A stretch of 8,245 bases of DNA, taken from contig CALARN010000098.1 in the NCBI GenBank assembly GCA_937889205.1, positions 1 through 8,245 of the forward strand, read 5' to 3'. Under the pieces are notes generated by a model, which made no database searches, had not been told where the DNA came from, and was given only the letters and a program-made list of their open reading frames with translations. This document shows, one piece after another, positions 6,896-8,245 of the stretch (within the stretch, counting starts at the first letter, position 1; every line of letters starts with the position of its first letter). The translations under genes and the position numbers were made by a program. Source of the stretch: an uncultured bacterium (lineage in GTDB: Bacteria > Patescibacteriota > Dojkabacteria > B142 > OLB20).

Positions 6896-7534
6896 GCTTT
6901 GCAGTTTGTTTAGCATCAGAGTATATGCCTGTGCAGGGTTGTCTGATTTTGATATTGCTGAGCCTACACTGCAAATATCTACTCCTAGTTTCGCAATCTT
7001 TAACAGGTTGCTTAGATTCACACCACCATCAACGCTTATCTTCTCTGTATATCCAAATTGTCTTAGGCTTGCGATTAATTTTAGACGCTTTTCAAGAAAG
7101 GGATTGCCTTGAGCCCCCGGTTCGACAGTAAAAATCTGGATAATATCTAATTCAGCAATAAATGGCACTATTTGATAAAAATGAGTATCTGGGTTAATTG
7201 AAATGCCGACCTGTTTTTTATGAAAGTGAACTAAATCTATAAGGTCATGTAAATTCTCTTGGGCATCAATATTTAATATGATTGCCTGAACTCGTTTTTC
7301 AAGTACCAGTTTTTTAACTTCTACTTCAGGGTAATCCAGCATTAAATCAAAGGTTAGGTTGCATTTTGTATTAGCCTGTAAAGCCTCGTCAACGCTTATG
7401 GTCTGCATTTGTGTCCGCCCCCAATTGACTATATCGATATCAAAATGTGGGTTTAGAGACTCAAGGGCTGATATTTGTAATAATAGGTCGCTATACTTGT
7501 GTACTAGCGGGGCGGGGTGTATTTCCATTTTCAT
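6887..7534 (-). CDS. rpe: Ribulose-phosphate 3-epimerase-like protein with altered active site
   Basis: TIM-barrel protein of 215 residues related to the enzyme that interconverts ribulose 5-phosphate and xylulose 5-phosphate. The alignment is clear: DIDIVNW (32-38) for HIDVMDG, FDLMLDYPE (62-70) for VHLMVEDPE, ISINPDT (111-117), FTVEPGAQGNPFL (135-147) for MTVNPGFGGQ, SVDGGVN (167-173) and SVGSAI (189-194). Key residues differ: the two metal-binding His are Asp32 and Asp63, the N-terminal Ser (APSIL) is replaced (HPAPL, 6-10), and the His usual near residue 88 is Asn. Asp34 and the catalytic Asp169 remain. It may use another metal geometry, be slow, or have a new substrate. The rpiB neighbour supports a pentose phosphate role. 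The ATG at 7534 lies inside rpiB (44-base overlap); a later start would lose the first strand. GAAGGA occurs 18 bases upstream, too far for a normal ribosome site. Confidence 0.8.
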   Translation of the reverse strand: MKMEIHPAPLVHKYSDLLLQISALESLNPHFDIDIVNWGRTQMQTISVDEALQANTKCNLTFDLMLDYPEVEVKKLVLEKRVQAIILNIDAQENLHDLIDLVHFHKKQVGISINPDTHFYQIVPFIAELDIIQIFTVEPGAQGNPFLEKRLKLIASLRQFGYTEKISVDGGVNLSNLLKIAKLGVDICSVGSAISKSDNPAQAYTLMLNKLQSLD

Positions 7535-7964
7535 AATCTGAAATTTGATTAATCCTTCTCACATGTCTTGCATCGTTTGAGAAGGGCGTTTTATACCATG
7601 TATTAATAATCTCTTTATACAAGACTGGGTCGTAACAAAGTTTACTTAGAATCAGAATATTTGCATCATTATGGGCTCGAATTAATTCGGCTTCTTTAAC
7701 AGACTCAGCTTCTGCAGCTCTAATACCTTTTACTTTATTGGCAGCGATACACATGCCACCGCCTGTGCCGCAAATTAATATGCCACGATTTTGAGGATTT
7801 GCAGCAACTTCTTCTGCCAACATCAAAGCATATAATGGATAGTCATCTTCTTTATTGTAATATTCCGGCCCCATATCTACGCGCATAATGCCTAAGTCTT
7901 TAAGCATTTCGATGATTTCATTTTTTATTTGCAGACCGGCATGGTCTGAGGCAATGTATAACAT
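7491..7964 (-). CDS. rpiB: Ribose 5-phosphate isomerase B
   Basis: Cytosolic enzyme that interconverts ribose 5-phosphate and ribulose 5-phosphate (RpiB/LacAB fold). Over 157 residues it has ASDHAG (5-10), the anion-hole and catalytic loop ICGTGGGMCIAANKVKGIRAA (64-84) with active-site Cys65 and Thr67, AHNDANIL (97-104) with His98, and ARHVRRINQI (132-141) with phosphate-binding arginines. The usual GTGIGM is GTGGGM. Length fits the family (about 145-150), with a short tail (143-157) created where the gene runs into the rpe-like gene. No in-frame ATG lies nearer the ASDHAG block than the one at 7964, and it gives the normal MxxIASDHAG N-terminus. A promoter predicted just upstream would make the mRNA leaderless. 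It follows the elp3 stop by 56 bases on the minus strand. Confidence 0.95.
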   Translation of the reverse strand: MLYIASDHAGLQIKNEIIEMLKDLGIMRVDMGPEYYNKEDDYPLYALMLAEEVAANPQNRGILICGTGGGMCIAANKVKGIRAAEAESVKEAELIRAHNDANILILSKLCYDPVLYKEIINTWYKTPFSNDARHVRRINQISDYENGNTPRPASTQV

Positions 7965-7970
7965 ATTTAA

Positions 7971-7999
7971 AGTATGATTTTTTTAGTTGCTGATGTCAA
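7971..7999 (-). promoter_or_regulatory. Predicted sigma70-type promoter for rpiB-rpe
   Basis: On the minus strand a perfect -35 box TTGACA (7999-7994) is followed by a 17-base spacer containing a run of seven A and a weaker -10 box CATACT (7976-7971, 4 of 6, with the important A and final T kept). The expected transcript start is base 7964, the A of the rpiB ATG. It lies in the 56-base gap after elp3, so rpiB and rpe could be transcribed independently of elp3. The sequence match is seen; activity is inferred. Confidence 0.5.
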
Positions 8000-8020
8000 G
8001 CTTAGAAGCAAAGGGTTTTG

Positions 8021-8245
8021 TTAGATTGTTTTGTGCATATACAGCTCAGCTAGGGTAAAGCCCAATTTTCGATAATATTCTCTAGTGCCAATAGCTGAAA
8101 TGACTGAGATTTTAGCTAAATTATTACTTTTCGCAATTTCTTCTGCTCTTAGTTCAAGAGCAGTGCCAATGCCTAAGTGCTGGGTGTGATCAAGCGCTTG
8201 TTTGCCAAAATCGGTTACCTTACCGTAAACATGCACCTCTCTAAT
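8021..8245 (-). CDS. elp3: Elp3-family tRNA U34 modification enzyme, C-terminal end (5' part outside window)
   Basis: The frame stays open to the right edge (IREVHVYGKV...), so this is the last 74 residues of a longer protein, not a small gene starting at the GTG at 8236. REVHVYG, TQHLGIGTALELRAEEIAK and VISAIGTREYYRKLGF match the C-terminal acetyltransferase domain of Elp3 (archaeal/eukaryotic consensus ELHVYG, QHKGYG, VISGVGVREYYRKLGY). Elp3 joins a radical-SAM domain to this acetyl-CoA-binding domain and builds the carboxymethyl group on wobble uridine of tRNA. The acetyl-CoA loop is HLGIG and the conserved double Tyr lies in REYYRKLG. The last residues, LYMHKTI, correspond to the family's PYMxK end, so the C-terminus is intact. 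The radical-SAM half cannot be seen. A free-standing GNAT is possible but much less likely given the specific motifs. Confidence 0.85.
   Translation of the reverse strand: MREVHVYGKVTDFGKQALDHTQHLGIGTALELRAEEIAKSNNLAKISVISAIGTREYYRKLGFTLAELYMHKTI

Noticed and set aside
8021..8236. Stand-alone 71-residue acetyltransferase starting at a GTG
   Set aside because: The frame is open to the window edge with IREV before HVYG, matching the interior of Elp3, so the GTG is an internal Val codon.

Overview
The window is a compact, AT-rich stretch of bacterial chromosome with ten protein genes, eight complete and two cut by the window edges. No gap between genes is longer than about 60 bases. I see no RNA gene, CRISPR array, insertion sequence or phage gene. 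The content suggests a small-genome, probably fermentative bacterium, most likely of the candidate phyla radiation (Patescibacteria, Microgenomates-like). The reasons are tight spacing with overlaps, the near absence of Shine-Dalgarno sequences, a surface protein with a cohesin-like fold and a C-terminal anchor, a bacterial Elp3, and sugar metabolism centred on the non-oxidative pentose phosphate branch. This placement is an inference from gene content. TGA, TAA and TAG all serve as stops, so the code is standard and the TGA-recoding lineages (Gracilibacteria, Absconditabacteria) are unlikely.

Left part, plus strand: the C-terminal two thirds of serine hydroxymethyltransferase (glyA), then a 45-base gap with a good sigma70-type promoter. 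After it comes a head-to-tail series: an anchored extracellular protein with a cohesin-like domain (852-1622), an ApbE-type flavin transferase (1609-2544), a phosphoglucomutase with extra C-terminal sequence (2566-4653), mannose-1-phosphate guanylyltransferase (4662-5741), a GNAT acetyltransferase (5759-6187) and a small transaldolase (6239-6895). Spacing from -14 to +51 bases suggests one transcription unit or a few overlapping ones. The mutase and the guanylyltransferase would supply activated sugars for glycans.

Right part, minus strand: the end of an Elp3-family tRNA-modifying enzyme, then rpiB and an rpe-like gene, which overlap by 44 bases. This unit converges on the transaldolase and the last genes overlap by 9 bases at their 3' ends. 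Tal, RpiB and Rpe are three of the four non-oxidative pentose phosphate enzymes; transketolase is not in the window.

Main points for a second look: the Rpe-like protein has lost the family's Ser and both metal-binding His residues; both recognisable promoters place the predicted transcript start on the A of an ATG, suggesting leaderless mRNAs; the cohesin-like protein has an abnormally short export signal next to a possible one-base frameshift; and two near-start or promoter palindromes may be operators. I found no clear defence, mobile or otherwise novel multi-gene system.
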